A DNA stretch of 64,000 nt from Chrysoporthe austroafricana (taxonomy: Eukaryota; Ascomycota; Sordariomycetes; Diaporthales; Cryphonectriaceae), in contig JYIP02000004.1 in NCBI GenBank assembly GCA_001051155.2, positions 3,776,383-3,840,382 on the forward strand. The letters run 5' to 3'. Shown here one piece after another: positions 9,792 to 20,761 of the stretch (position 1 is the first letter of the stretch; each line of letters opens with the position of its first letter). The position numbers were made by a program, and so were the translations under genes. The notes below the pieces were generated by a model. It saw nothing but the letters and a program-made list of their open reading frames with translations. It was not told the DNA's origin and did no database searches.

Positions 9792-12700
9792 ATGGAGCCC
9801 ATGCCACTGCCATCAACTCTAGATGAGGCCGATTCGGTGGGTATCTCTGCGTCCTCTCTCAGTCTGCACGGGTGCTGATTCTGTAACAGCTGATCTTGGC
9901 TTTGTACCAACCGGCTTCTCCCGAGGTCATTGCGAGGACCCAGGATGCTCTCCAGCGACTTCAACGCTCCCCTGCAGGATGGCAGTTTGCTCATGGCATG
10001 TTGGAGCGGCCGAACGATCAAGTCAAATTCTTCGGAGCCTTGACAATCATCATCAAGCTCAATACAGAGAGGTAAGGCGGGCCGTCCCTTGCGCTCTAGC
10101 CTTTCTCTGCCATCTGTCTCTAGAGTCTGACTTCGAACAGCTCGAATCTGGCGGAAAATGATGCCAGACAGCTTCTGCAAAGTCTGATCGGCTGGTTCAG
10201 CCGATCCCTGACGGACGGGAGCGGCGCACTCGTGATTCGAAAGCTGGCGTCCGCTCTCGTCACCTTTTTCATCCAATTCCCTCATCTCTGGCCTGACTGC
10301 GTGCACCATCTGCTGTATTGTCTCGACATCGGTCGTGTTGTTACGAGGGACGAGTCTAAGAACGCTCCTACCTCGGACCTTATCACAAGCCTTTCCGAGA
10401 CCAGTTTCTTGGCAGCCATCTGGTTTGTCACGGTGCTCGTCGAGGAAGTCGCGAGGACGGAGATGAAAACACAAAAAAAGTGAGGTGCGTCTCCTGGACC
10501 AGATATGATCACTCGTTGACTTGGAATAGCTCGGGGGTACATGACTGTCTCATCCAAAATGGCGGGGACGTAGCGGTACTTCTGGCACAGGGAATAATGA
10601 ACCCCTCTCCCTCGGGCGTAAAGATTCGCGAAGAAACCATCAAGTGCTTGCAGGTGAGTCGAATGGACTGATGTCTGAACGAACACTCATGAAATCGCTC
10701 TCCTTTGCCTTATGGAGCGTAATGGCTGACGCTGTCACAGTCGTGGGTGATGTACGAACAAAAGTTGCCATCCAGCGAGGATACGCTGAGGGCCCCTCTG
10801 CGAGACCTTATTATTCCTGCCCTGCAATGCATCTACATCGAGGAGCTCTCATTGCCAACGATGGAGTTGTTCATCGATATCCTACAGAACTATTCCGGAT
10901 TCTTGAGGGACGAGCATTACGAGGCTCTGTTCGCATTCTTTGAGAGCGACTGGTCGAGAGATCACTACCTGCAGCTTGTTGCGGGTGATTTCGACTTTGC
11001 CTTGACCCAGTATGGTGTGATGCTGATCAGCGCTGGCGACGCGAAAATCATGACCCTTATGGAAGATACGGAAAACCCGTCACAAAGAATGCTTCAAAGG
11101 CTATGCGGTCTTCTCAATTGCAACGGCATCTTAGTTTGGGAGGACAGGATGTTTGTCCCTGCTTTGGAGTTCTGGGCGACATTCGTCGAGACATTGACAG
11201 ATACTGTCTTTATGGAAGAAGCCGCGACTTACAGCTGGCTGCCCTTCGCGATGAGCCAGGTTATGGATGCTGTCTCACATTGCTATCGAAAAATCCAACT
11301 CATCGAGGCCGCTTCGTGGAGCGAGATGGACTCCACTGATAGGACTGGGTGGATCGAAGCAAGGAAAGACGTTGCAGATTTTCTGCAAGCTGTCTATGCG
11401 CTAAAGGGCAAGTCCCTAGTGAGCATTTTCGTCGATTTGCTCCTCCAGTCACTGTCAGTCCGAGACTGGGCGCAAATTGAGGCTGCCCTTTATTGCCTGG
11501 GGGCATTGAGCGACTGTGTAGGGGACAGCGGCGACTGTGATCAAGACTTGCACAAAGTCTTCTCTTCTGAGTTGTTTCAGCTCGTCGGTCCTGGCCCGGC
11601 TAGATCTGAAATACCACCGCGACTGTTGCAGACAAGCTTGTCTATCATCGAGCGATATTCGGATTTTTTTGAGCGCCACCAACAATACTTGGCTGCAGCC
11701 CTCGAGCTTCTCTTTAGTGTTGTCGGGGAGGACGGGCTGCTCGGAGGCTCTTCCTCTAAGTCCATCATGACACTCTGCTCTTCGTGTCGGTCCCTGCTCA
11801 AGGATCATGTTGAAGCATTCTTTCAACACTTCCATCGAATACATGGCCTAGGAATCGACTCAGTGTCTGAGGAGAGAATCATGACGGGTATTGCTTCTAT
11901 CATTCAAGCAATTCCACAGGACGATCGCAAACTCGGTTATCTCGAGCAACTCATCTCATTGCTCAACGCTGATGCCCAGAAATGCCTGCGATTGAAAGCT
12001 CAGCCAGGGACTGCAGACGAGCCGGACATGAAACTTTGGTTGGAAATCAGGCTTCGCGTGGATATAGCCACGCAGAAGAATGCACCAGCATCCGCTGACG
12101 AAGCTTCTTTACTGATTGCAGAAAGGGTACTCAGGTTGATGGCAAGCATGGCGAAGGGGGTGCAGAGCCTATCTGAGGCACCTATCGAGTTGGACAAGAC
12201 GGAAGACATATCCGTTTCACCCAGAAATGAGCGCCTCTTGATCATTCAGAATCTCACCATGGCAATTATGACCCAGCTATATCAGGCCTTTGGCCAGAGC
12301 GGAGAAGTGACGGAGACCATCTGCAACATCTTCCGGGCTGGATTTTCTGAGACAGAAAATGGACCATTCGTCTTTTCTCCTAGCAGTGTCATCGACTTCT
12401 TCACTCATAATACGGCTGCCACCAATCCCAGGATAGGTATCATGATCAGTACCGCATGCTCCTTTGTGAGCTCCCTGAGCAGCCGGCCCAGGGCTCAGAT
12501 ACTGACTTCTCTTTCGTCTCTACTTCCATGGGTGCTTGGACTACTGAAGGAGTTATCTGGTGAGTCGCATCGCGAGATTTTGCAAGTGGTTACGTGGCTG
12601 ACTGCGATTAGACCCTGATAGCGATTCCGACCTCGCGCAGAATGGCATTGAGTTTGTCCACCGTGTCATGTCACGATACCCCGAAGCGCTTTTGCAAGTC

Positions 12701-13294
12701 CAGCCAAGCACAGACCTTGAGTTCTTCTTCATGTTTGCCCTGAGAGTGCTCGACGGCAAAGAGCCCCTTCCCAAGAGCAGTGCTTGCGATTTCTGGGTAC
12801 GTATTCTTGTTCTCATTACTTGAGACTAACACTGGCCCCTGCTGATGAAGAAGTGAACAGTCAGCCTTTGTCACGATGAAAGTTGAAGATCCAGCTATAC
12901 AGGCCGGGTTTGAAAACGCTGTTGAGCACCTCGGCCCTCTATTGGCTCGTTCACTAATCCAGAATATTGGTGGTAACGCCTCCCGCAGTGAGCTGGACAA
13001 GCTGAGCGACCCTCTCAAGAAGCTTATCTTCCGACATCCACGGGCGAAGGAGTGGCTGGAGGCTGCTCTGCTCGATGTGACGTTCCCTAGTACGCAGGTG
13101 ACGGACGCGGACAAGTCCATGTTCCTAAAGAAAGTTGTCAAGTAAATCTCTGCCTGGCCCTTACAATCCGCTCTGGACTTCCTGCGCTGACACTCCATTC
13201 ATTCTCAAGTCTCCGAGGAGCACGTCAGACGAACGCAGTGGTCAGGGACTTCTGGTTGACATGCAGGGGCTCCAACTTTGCATATGCATCGTGA
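9792..13294 (+). CDS. KAP122: Importin-beta family karyopherin (Kap122/Pdr6, importin-13-like)
   Basis: Eight exons: 9792-9836, 9890-10071, 10141-10479, 10530-10653, 10741-12559, 12612-12796, 12861-13141 and 13210-13294; all frames join, giving 1019 residues. Karyopherins of this group carry cargo (TFIIA, Ubc9-type or RNA-binding proteins) across the nuclear pore under Ran control. The N-terminus has the importin-beta N motif (QVKFFGALTIIIKLNTE). The middle is alpha-helical HEAT-like sequence (CLQSWVMYEQKLP; PALQCIY). The last short exon supplies LRGARQTNAVVRDFWLTCR and a C-terminus ending FAYAS, which fits this family. That exon is easily missed, since the unspliced frame stops at 13145. Length matches Kap122 (~1080) and importin-13 (~960). 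Which yeast orthologue it is remains an inference. Confidence 0.85.
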
Positions 13295-13590
13295 TGGCGC
13301 ATAGAGAATCAAGAGCAGTATGTAGATGACTTTTGGGCGTTAAGGTAGACCCACAAAACTGAGATGCAAATCAATGCTAATGCTTGAATTCTTTGACCGA
13401 AGCTCTTGAGTGGATAATTGATCACCAATGGCAGACTCTGCATGTACTCGCGATCGTGGCTGATAATCTCTCTGACGGGCCTACCTCAGTGAAATGTGAC
13501 ATTCCTTGTTGCCGACACTCAACTGTATAGAGCAAACCGATGTGAACTGGGATTTTCTTATACCACTCAGGTCCGTGCGTGCGAAGATCT

Positions 13591-15071
13591 CTACAGGCCA
13601 ATAGCCTCCTTCACAAGTTTCATCGTGACATTCGCGCTCGCCCTCACTTTCTCGGCACCCACGGCCTCGATCTCGTCCAACCAAGCGCCGTCCTTCTTGT
13701 CCAGCAGCTCCCGATATCTCTCCCTCACACCACCCATCTCACGCACCACGGCTTCTGCGGCCCGCTCTTTCAACAATTTAAGCGGGTGCTGCACGCCTTC
13801 GAAGTCCGCTGCCGTCTCGGCCGGCGTTCTGGTCTCGCCCTCAAGAATGCTCAGGATCTCCAGCAGGTTGGAGACCCCAGGCCTCTGCGCGGGGTCGTAG
13901 CTGATGCTGCCGGTCTGCGAGTCTGTCAGGGCGCGCATGATCTTCTTCTTGACCTCGGCAGGCGGGTCGGTGATGAGGACCCGGGAGGAGGCGTTGGTGT
14001 CAGACTTGGACATCTTCGAGGTAGGTTGCGTGAGAGACATGACGCGGCGGGCGGGGGCTGGCGCGAGGTTAGCAGGTTGCGGATGGAGAACTCGGGAGGC
14101 CGGGGGCCGCTGGAAGGAGGGCATACAAAGAATCGTCTCAGGAGGGACGAGGACTGCGCTCCCGTAGGTCGAGTTGAAGTTGGTGGCGCACTCACGCGCG
14201 AACTCGATGTGTTGTTTCTGGTCCTCACCGACAGGAACGTGAGTAGCTCTGGTAAGATGGTCAGCGAGACACGAAGCTGAGCGGGATCCAGCGGAATCCT
14301 CAGATGGCGAGTCCGTACCGATGCACCATGATGTCCGCGGCCTGCAGGACCGGATACGAGAAGAGACCCAGCTTGAGCGCGGCCTTGGCCTTCTCATCCA
14401 GCGCGCTGGTGTCCTCGGACAGGGACAGCTTGCTCTGCAGGACCTCATCAGCATCCGGCCGAGTCGGGGAGTCATCACAGTAGGCAGACGTACCTTCCAC
14501 TGCGTCATCCTCGACAGATAGCCCATCGAGGCCGTACAGCTCAAGATCCACATGAGCTCCGTATGCGCCGGGACCTATTCAAAAGCCTCTCATCAGCCCA
14601 CGTCCTCCCGCTCACCCGGCCTCGCACCGCCCTTCCCGCCCCCCTTGGGCGGTCCAAATCCCGAGTTTAACTCACCGAGCTCTGATAGAAGATGACACTC
14701 CTCCCCGGGTCCAGCCCTACTGCCAGCAGCGCGGCGAGCATCTCCCTCCTCTGCCGCCTCAGCTCTGCGGCGCGCTGCGGCACCGTGATGGCGTGCAGGT
14801 CGACGACCGAGTACAGGAGCTTGGTGTCCGGCCCCGCGCCGTCCTGCAACCTGACCCACTGCTTGAGCGCGCCGAGATAGTTGCCCAGGTGCGGGACGCC
14901 GGTGGGCTGGATGCCGGAGAAGATCACCCCCGGGACCGCGGTGTGGCTCGTCGAGGCATTGCGGCGACTTTCTGGTTGTCGTTGTGAGGTTGGACTGTGG
15001 GGCAGGGAGAGCCACCGCGGCCAAGAGATGCCCCCAACGACTCGGGGCCTCAGTTTTAGCCGGCACAACAT
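13591..15071 (-). CDS. MSW1: Mitochondrial tryptophanyl-tRNA synthetase
   Basis: Five exons, 14676-15071, 14494-14574, 14319-14434, 14127-14248 and 13591-14057, giving 393 residues. It charges mitochondrial tRNA-Trp. An Arg-rich leader ([20 protein letters not shown]) fits a mitochondrial presequence. Class I signatures are clear: the HIGH-type motif in [19 protein letters not shown], the Trp-pocket region [22 protein letters not shown], and KMSKS in PTSKMSKSD. Intron 4 (14058-14126) is 69 nt with no in-frame stop. Read through, it would insert 23 residues between ETIL and PARRVMS, where the family has none; a GCTAAC branch site sits near its 3' end. The gene lies 358 bp upstream of RSM10's stop on the same strand. 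It is a bacterial-type enzyme rather than the cytosolic TrpRS. Confidence 0.92.
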
Positions 15072-15429
15072 TTATGAGATGGCTTGGCTCATTTGCGCGA
15101 AGCCCAGAGTTGTTGTGGTGGTAACGGTGATAATGTGGCTGCTAAGACGGGTCCTTTTTTTCCCAAGGTACGAGATGGATTCCAGGGATGTTGAATTTTG
15201 ACTTGGATTACCACACATTTCACAACATCATACAGTCGGACACAGTCTTACGAGGTCATAAATAACGGCTTTCTGTAATTGCAATTTCGACGGGAGACTT
15301 TCAATTCATAGGAATTTAGGATAGATACTGCTGTGTTCTTTGGAAAGTATTCCTACAATTGGCTATATCTATGCAAATTTACACGTCGAGGGAGATGAAG
15401 ATGACATCGAGAGCCAGATAGGCACGTCT
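15072..15429. other. Intergenic, RSM10 3' end to MSW1 promoter
   Basis: About 360 bp between two tandem minus-strand genes. It should contain the MSW1 promoter and the RSM10 3' UTR. No coding sequence seen. Confidence 0.5.
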
Positions 15430-17559
15430 CTATGATCCAATCCTCTCCTCTTTATGCGAGAACTGGCCTCCCACCAGTCTGTACTTCTCGCTCTGGAGGA
15501 ACTCGTCCACCTTCTCCACTGTCGCAAACTCCTTGTTCTGTCCCAGGAAGCGCGCCTTCTCGTTGATGAGAGGTTCAGCCTCCTTGAAGACCTCATCCAG
15601 CTGCTTGGCCACGTCTGTTTTCACAGAATTAGCGCCTGCACTTTATACCGTTCCATATTGATAGGAGCAACTTACCAACACTGCTGAACTCCCAAAGGTT
15701 AGCTTTTAGACCCACAGCCGCTTGCTGATGCTTTTGTAGGAAAGCCAACCAGATCTGCACTGTCTCGGAATGTCCGTCCTTGATCTGAATGAGTCTTCGC
15801 CGCGTGATACGCTCGAAGTTTTCCTGCGACTTCTTGTGGATGAAGTTGGACTTGGGCACGGTCCAACGCTCGGTGATTTTGGGCAGGGGAATAGGACCGT
15901 AGGCTGGTAGACCTAGGTAATACGCGGCACGCAGCGCAAAGTCGCAGAAGGACTCCAGCGGCCGTACGCTGTACGAGCGGAGCTGCAGGTCGCAAGATGG
16001 AATGCCGTACTGGGCTACGCGGCGCAGAGGCTGCAGGTAGAATGCTTGTACGTTTCGCGGTAACCGCTTCGGTCCTTCTTCCTCGGCGCTCCGCTCAAGT
16101 CCTTCTGTACTGTTGTCTTCCAGTGACTTCGACGCTTCTTCAGCCGAACCTTCCCTTGCCTTGCTCGAGCCTGAACGTGTCTTCTGTGGCTCGGATTTAG
16201 AGGCGTCTCCTTCCGAGTCCGCGTTCAGCGATGCAACCTGATCTTTGACAACCCGTGCAGCCGCGACCTCATCCACAGGACTCTGCGAAGATCCGGACGC
16301 GGTAGGCGCATCAGATTGCGAGATTTGAATGCCCTCCATCTTCGGTTCTTCACCTTGGAGTTCTTCGTACAGGGCCTTATTTGCCGCGGCTTCTGAGGCG
16401 AGGTCCTCAAGGATAGAATCCATAGACAGCCTGCTTTCAGAAGCTGAAGACACTGGTCTGATCGATTCTGAAGAAGGGGTCCCTGCAGTGGCCTGTCCCC
16501 CAACCTCTTGCTCAGACGGCTCGATCGGCCCGGTCGTCTGTGCGACTGCTTCCACGCTGGGAGATTCGGGCTTGACGCTCTGAGACGTAGCGGGCTCTGA
16601 CACCTTGTCCTGCTTCGGAGCCTCGGAGACCGCAGTCTTCGATGCCGCGGCCGCACCGGATGCAGTGGTCTTCGCCGCTTGAAGCTGCTGAAGATGGGCC
16701 ATAAGCGCTGCGATCTCTTCTGGAGAAGCATTTGCGAACATCTCGAGGCCTGAAGCCGCCGCCTTTGCCTGCGGCTGCGGGCTAGCCTCTGGCGTTGTAG
16801 CAAGGGAAGGCTCCTGCTCGCTTGAGAGCGCAGGGGCTACGGTCTCTGATGCCACAGACTCAACGACTTCCTCACTTGCTGGCAAAGTCTCCGAGTTCGT
16901 CAATGTTGGCTGGCTGACGGCTGGCTGCGCGGCAGCACTCGCGTCCTCGGCCTCGAGCTGTCGCACTACGGCCTCCGCGATGCCCGCTTGTATCTCCTCA
17001 TCCACAGCCTTGAGCCGTTGGAAGGCGGACTTCACGAATAGGCTGTCAAGCCTGGGAGCTGCCACCTCTGTCGTGGTTGCGTTTGCTGCGGCTTGTCCTG
17101 CGACGTCGAGATTTGTGACCACTCCCCGTCCGCCCTCTATATCCGCTTGCGGTGCGTATTCCCTCTCCGACGATATTTTGCTAGCTCGAGGCTCGGCCTT
17201 TGTCAATTCCTGCGGGGCGCTTGCGCTTGGTGTTGCTTCATTCTCTAGGGTCCGCTCGTCCAACGCGGTTTTGGCAGAGGCGTCGAGCTTAGGTGTCTGG
17301 TCTGGGGGTCTGCAACACAGTCAGCCTACCGATTCCCTAGGAATTTATACACTGAGAGGTTGGGCGAACATTGACGAGTTATAGCGGAGCTGGGAGCGGC
17401 GGTGTGAGGCTCGAACGTAGTAAGGCGTCCGAGTCGGACGAGAGGGCACAATTTGCTGGATTCTGTCAGTCTTGACCGAATTTGGCCCTCGAACATCGTA
17501 CGTACCAGCCGCCTCTGCAAAATGGCCCTCAACGGCCGTAATACCGGTGGCGCATTCAT
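15430..17559 (-). CDS. RSM10: Mitochondrial small ribosomal subunit protein uS10m with long N-terminal extension
   Basis: Four exons, 17506-17559, 17353-17455, 15676-17301 and 15430-15614, giving about 655 residues. The first exon encodes a typical presequence (MNAPPVLRPLRAILQRRL). Residues ~60-440 are low-complexity, rich in Ala, Ser, Glu and Gln, without recognised domain. The uS10 domain then follows (GIPSCDLQLRSYSVRPLE, LPLPKITERWTVPKSNFIHK, SQENFERITRRRLIQIKDG, TVQIWLAFL), which belongs in the head of the mitochondrial small subunit. A helical tail completes the protein. Fungal uS10m is usually about 250-300 residues, so the ~380-residue linker is unusual. The exon 2-3 junction has two possible acceptors (17301 chosen because it keeps frame with a GTGTAT donor). 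Family assignment is confident; exact N-terminal splicing less so. Confidence 0.88.
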
Positions 17560-18222
17560 CTCTGCATGATCTCCTTGCGATCGAGGTTTGCGAGTGACGA
17601 AACGCAGCTATTTGGAGCTCTGAGAAATCTTGACGACTCGGCCCCTTATCGATAAGGCCTCCTACTTAGCGTCGGACCAGACAGACTTCGAAAGACAGTT
17701 TTCACAAGCATCTTCAAAGTGCAGGCGTTGAGTGTCACAGCAGATTGGAAATGGCTCCGTTTTTTGGAGTATGAGTCTTGACATGGCTTATTTGTCACTC
17801 TGTCTCTAGGCTTCTAAGTGACCCAAGTGCAAGGCCTCGTGGATGCTGGTCTCGACACGATCACACATAGTGATATCATGCCGGAACAAAGCGTTTCCTC
17901 AGTCGCAGCCGCAGGAGCAGTCGCATTATAGTTATATCGACATTGCTCCTGTCGGCAGTGGAGCGATGACCCTCTCGACACTGGGCATACGCCAGCGGAG
18001 AAACAGGTCTGAACCTGGTCGTGCCGATAGCAACCCTCGACTGCTTGGTCGTAGGAGTCTGAGTGTTCTGTGGCGAGTATTCCAACAATGGGAATGCAGC
18101 AGGCCTTTCCGAGGGCGTACACGACTCTCGACATGGAGACGTCTTCCTTTAGCCGTGCATCAGTGAGGCTCTTTGGGTCTTTCCATCTCTTCTCTGTTTC
18201 CAGCAGGGACGGCAGTGACAGT
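17560..18222. other. Intergenic, RSM10 promoter / FCF2 3' side
   Basis: About 660 bp upstream of RSM10 and downstream of FCF2, both on the minus strand. A 153-codon frame on the minus strand here (17814-18275) overlaps the end of FCF2 in another frame and has no domain; I regard it as chance. Confidence 0.5.
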
Positions 18223-19052
18223 TCAACCGCGTTTCCGCCGAGCCATGAGCTTCTTGTAGTGCCCTTTCTTTCCACTTGTCTTCTTCTCCTGAATCTTCGC
18301 GTATCTAGCCTTGAACTTGCTGTTTGCCTCGCCGGAAGCTAAGACCTCCTCTACCAGGGTCTGCTTCCTATCCTTGCGGTTGACGCGGGCACTGTAGTAC
18401 TCAGTGGGGCCCTCAATTAGAGTGCCCATTTGGGAGTACTGAGGAAAGGGGTCCTTGCGGTTGTCTTTCTTGAAATGCTTCTTCGGGTCCAGGACACCTC
18501 TCAGGCGTAAGAGCTGGAACTCTCTCTTAACCTTGGGATCCTCGATCTTCGTCCGCGGCATGTAGTTCCACTTGGCGCCAGCGTTGTCGGGAAGAGCCTA
18601 GAGTCCTAGTCAGCAACCAGGCCTGACGACAGCGACGCGATGGGGAGGAGGATGTGAAGTCCAGTCAGAGTAACTATGAACAAATAATAATCATTTGTGT
18701 GCAGGATCCGCCCCCATAACGGGAGCTCGTCGCCGCGTCATTCGTGTTTGGGATTTGCTTTCATCATGAAGGAGACGGCACCAGAAGTGTTAGGAAGACG
18801 GCATACCTTCTTTTGTTTGGATTTGAGCTGCGGGACGCGAAGCGCAAGCTCCTCGGGCTGTCTCACAGCATCTTTACCAGCATTTCTGTCTCCAGCCTGG
18901 GCGACGGCAGCCTCCGCGGTCGCTGCGAGGCTCTGCTGCTTGCTCTTGACCGCGACGGTCGTCTCAGGGGACCTGCCAGCGAGCGACCGCTCAGCTGCAC
19001 TCAGGAGCTGCTCGATCTGATCATCTGTGAGGTCAGGCGCAGCCTCAGCCAT
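18223..19052 (-). CDS. FCF2: Fcf2-family pre-rRNA processing factor
   Basis: Two exons, 18807-19052 and 18223-18597, giving 206 residues; the junction joins KSKQKK to ALPDNAGAKWNYMP. Fcf2 is a nucleolar protein of the small-subunit processome, needed for early 18S rRNA cleavages. The N-terminal half (MAEAAPDLTDDQIEQLL...) is acidic and Ala-rich. The conserved C-terminal domain shows WNYMPRTKIEDPKVKREFQL, the RGVLDPKKHFKKD motif, PQYSQMGTLIEGPTEYYSA and RKQTLVEEVLA. It ends in a very basic tail (KKLMARRKRG) suited to nucleolar RNA. Its size matches yeast Fcf2 (~217). It is divergent from HAP5 across a 1.7 kb spacer. Confidence 0.9.
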
Positions 19053-20761
19053 GGTTGTTGGCTGTTGCGGTGACTCAGGACAAGGTCTTGTCGTGGGCGA
19101 GGATCCAAAAGGAAGAGTTGACGAGAAAGCAGTTTCGCGACCAGAACTTTTTTTTTTAAGCAGCAAGTCTGGGTAGGTCGATGACTGGGACCACACGCGG
19201 CGCTAGAGTACCCGTGCGACGTGGTCCTGGCGGGGACTGCAGGCTCGATTGTGCTTGGCTCACCCCCGGCCACCCGGCCCTCCTCTCCCCTCCCCTCTGC
19301 ACCCCATCCTCTGCACCCCATCCTCGGCACCCCGTCTTTCGTCCTGTCTTCGATACCATACCGTAGTAGTTGACACTCCCTCGCTGCTGACCTCGGTCTC
19401 GAGCGGCGGGTTCTTCCACGAAATCATCATGAGACTTCCGCTGGGGGCTTTGATGGGTCTCGGAAGATCTCAGCTGGCGAGAGGCCAACAAATGCCACCC
19501 TCGCTCGATGTCACACAGCAACCGCTTCACGAGATGGGCATCAAGAAACCTTCGGATCCGGAGGTTCCTTGTGGTAGGGCCGTCGGGTCTCTTGGGCTTC
19601 CCGTGCTTGGACTACGAGCTGGTTCCGAGCACAGCCCGAGGCATCTGCTACACATTTAGATCTCGATGTGGCCAGCATGCGTGCGCCACAAGGTAGCAGA
19701 GTCCAAGGGCGGCTATGTAATCATCTGTGCCAGACGAGAATCGGGTTCACGTCAGGTTGGAGAGAGCTGGGGCTGTGATGCGTGATGTCGTCTGCAAATT
19801 GATGCCCAACCTTCGGCCTCGACGGTCTTGTAGTGCTGACCGCTCCTCGCTCTCCCGCCGTCATCTCGATATTCCCTTCCACAAGTCATCCCGACCAACT
19901 TTCAGGCCGTCCTCTTGGACATATTTCGTCACTCCCAGCCCGGCGCTGGAAGGTGATCCTTGGAGAAAGCATATAAGACCATAGGCTCGCCTTGCCTGGT
20001 TACGTGGGTACATACTGCTGTTAGCACCTCTCCCAGCTCTAGCCCCCCAGGCAAGGACCTTCTGTCACTGCGCTTGGCGCCGGATCCTACTTTCATCCGT
20101 TCCCAACCTTGTCCTCTTGCGGAGTCTGTGCCTACGAAGTACGGAGCCGGTGCCCCTCTCCCAGCCAACCTTGGAGCTTCTCCCACCTTCTGTTGGAAGA
20201 GAGAGCTGACTGGCCCGATTGCGTCAAAGTCCTGGCTCTGGTGCCTTGCTCGCTCGTCCTCTCAGAATCCGACGAGGCTCAGATCCACCTCCATTCGCCC
20301 AAAACTGCTTCAAGTCAAATCCGGCCCAGCCAATCATCTCGGCGAATCCTGTCCAATCCATCGCCGCGATCGAGTAAGGTGAGTTGCGGCCCCTACACGC
20401 GCGCTGTGGCGAAGCCCCCGAGAGCCGACGACAGAAGAAGCTTGTCAGTCAAAGCTCCCTCCCGCCTGCGCCCTGCCGTCGAGTAAACAAACGAGACGAG
20501 CTCCACAAACCCGGCCACCATGCGCGCACTCACGATGACGCCCTACGGAACAAACAGGCCCAACTTACGCGCTGTACCAGACTGACGATTGTCTCTGGGC
20601 ACACAGGACTCGAAAGCCGATCCCCGCCGAGTCATCCGCTCTCTGTGCGATCCCACCTGCCCGTCGCGATCCGGCACGACAGCGAGGCTATCGACCGCGC
20701 CGACACATTTGAGCTCGAATTGAACCCCATCTTCTCTTCATCCACGCGTTCGTAGCCCGGC
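19053..20761. other. Divergent spacer, FCF2 / HAP5
   Basis: About 1.7 kb of GC-rich, C/T-biased sequence between divergent genes, probably including a long HAP5 5' leader. A direct repeat (CACCCCATCCTCtGCACCCCATCCTCgGCACCCC) occurs near 19300-19333. Open frames here lack any recognisable domain. Two CCAAT pentamers are listed separately. Confidence 0.5.
20330..20357 (+). promoter_or_regulatory. Paired CCAAT boxes upstream of HAP5
   Basis: CCAAT occurs at 20330-20334 (context GCCAATCA, matching the fungal CBC preference for a following CA) and again at 20353-20357, about 400-430 bp before the HAP5 start codon. The CCAAT-binding complex contains Hap5, so autoregulation is plausible. CCAAT is common by chance; the site is a suggestion. 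Confidence 0.35.

Noticed and set aside
9653..10474. 273-codon minus-strand ORF
   Set aside because: Antisense to the first exons of KAP122, which have coherent splicing and a recognised family.
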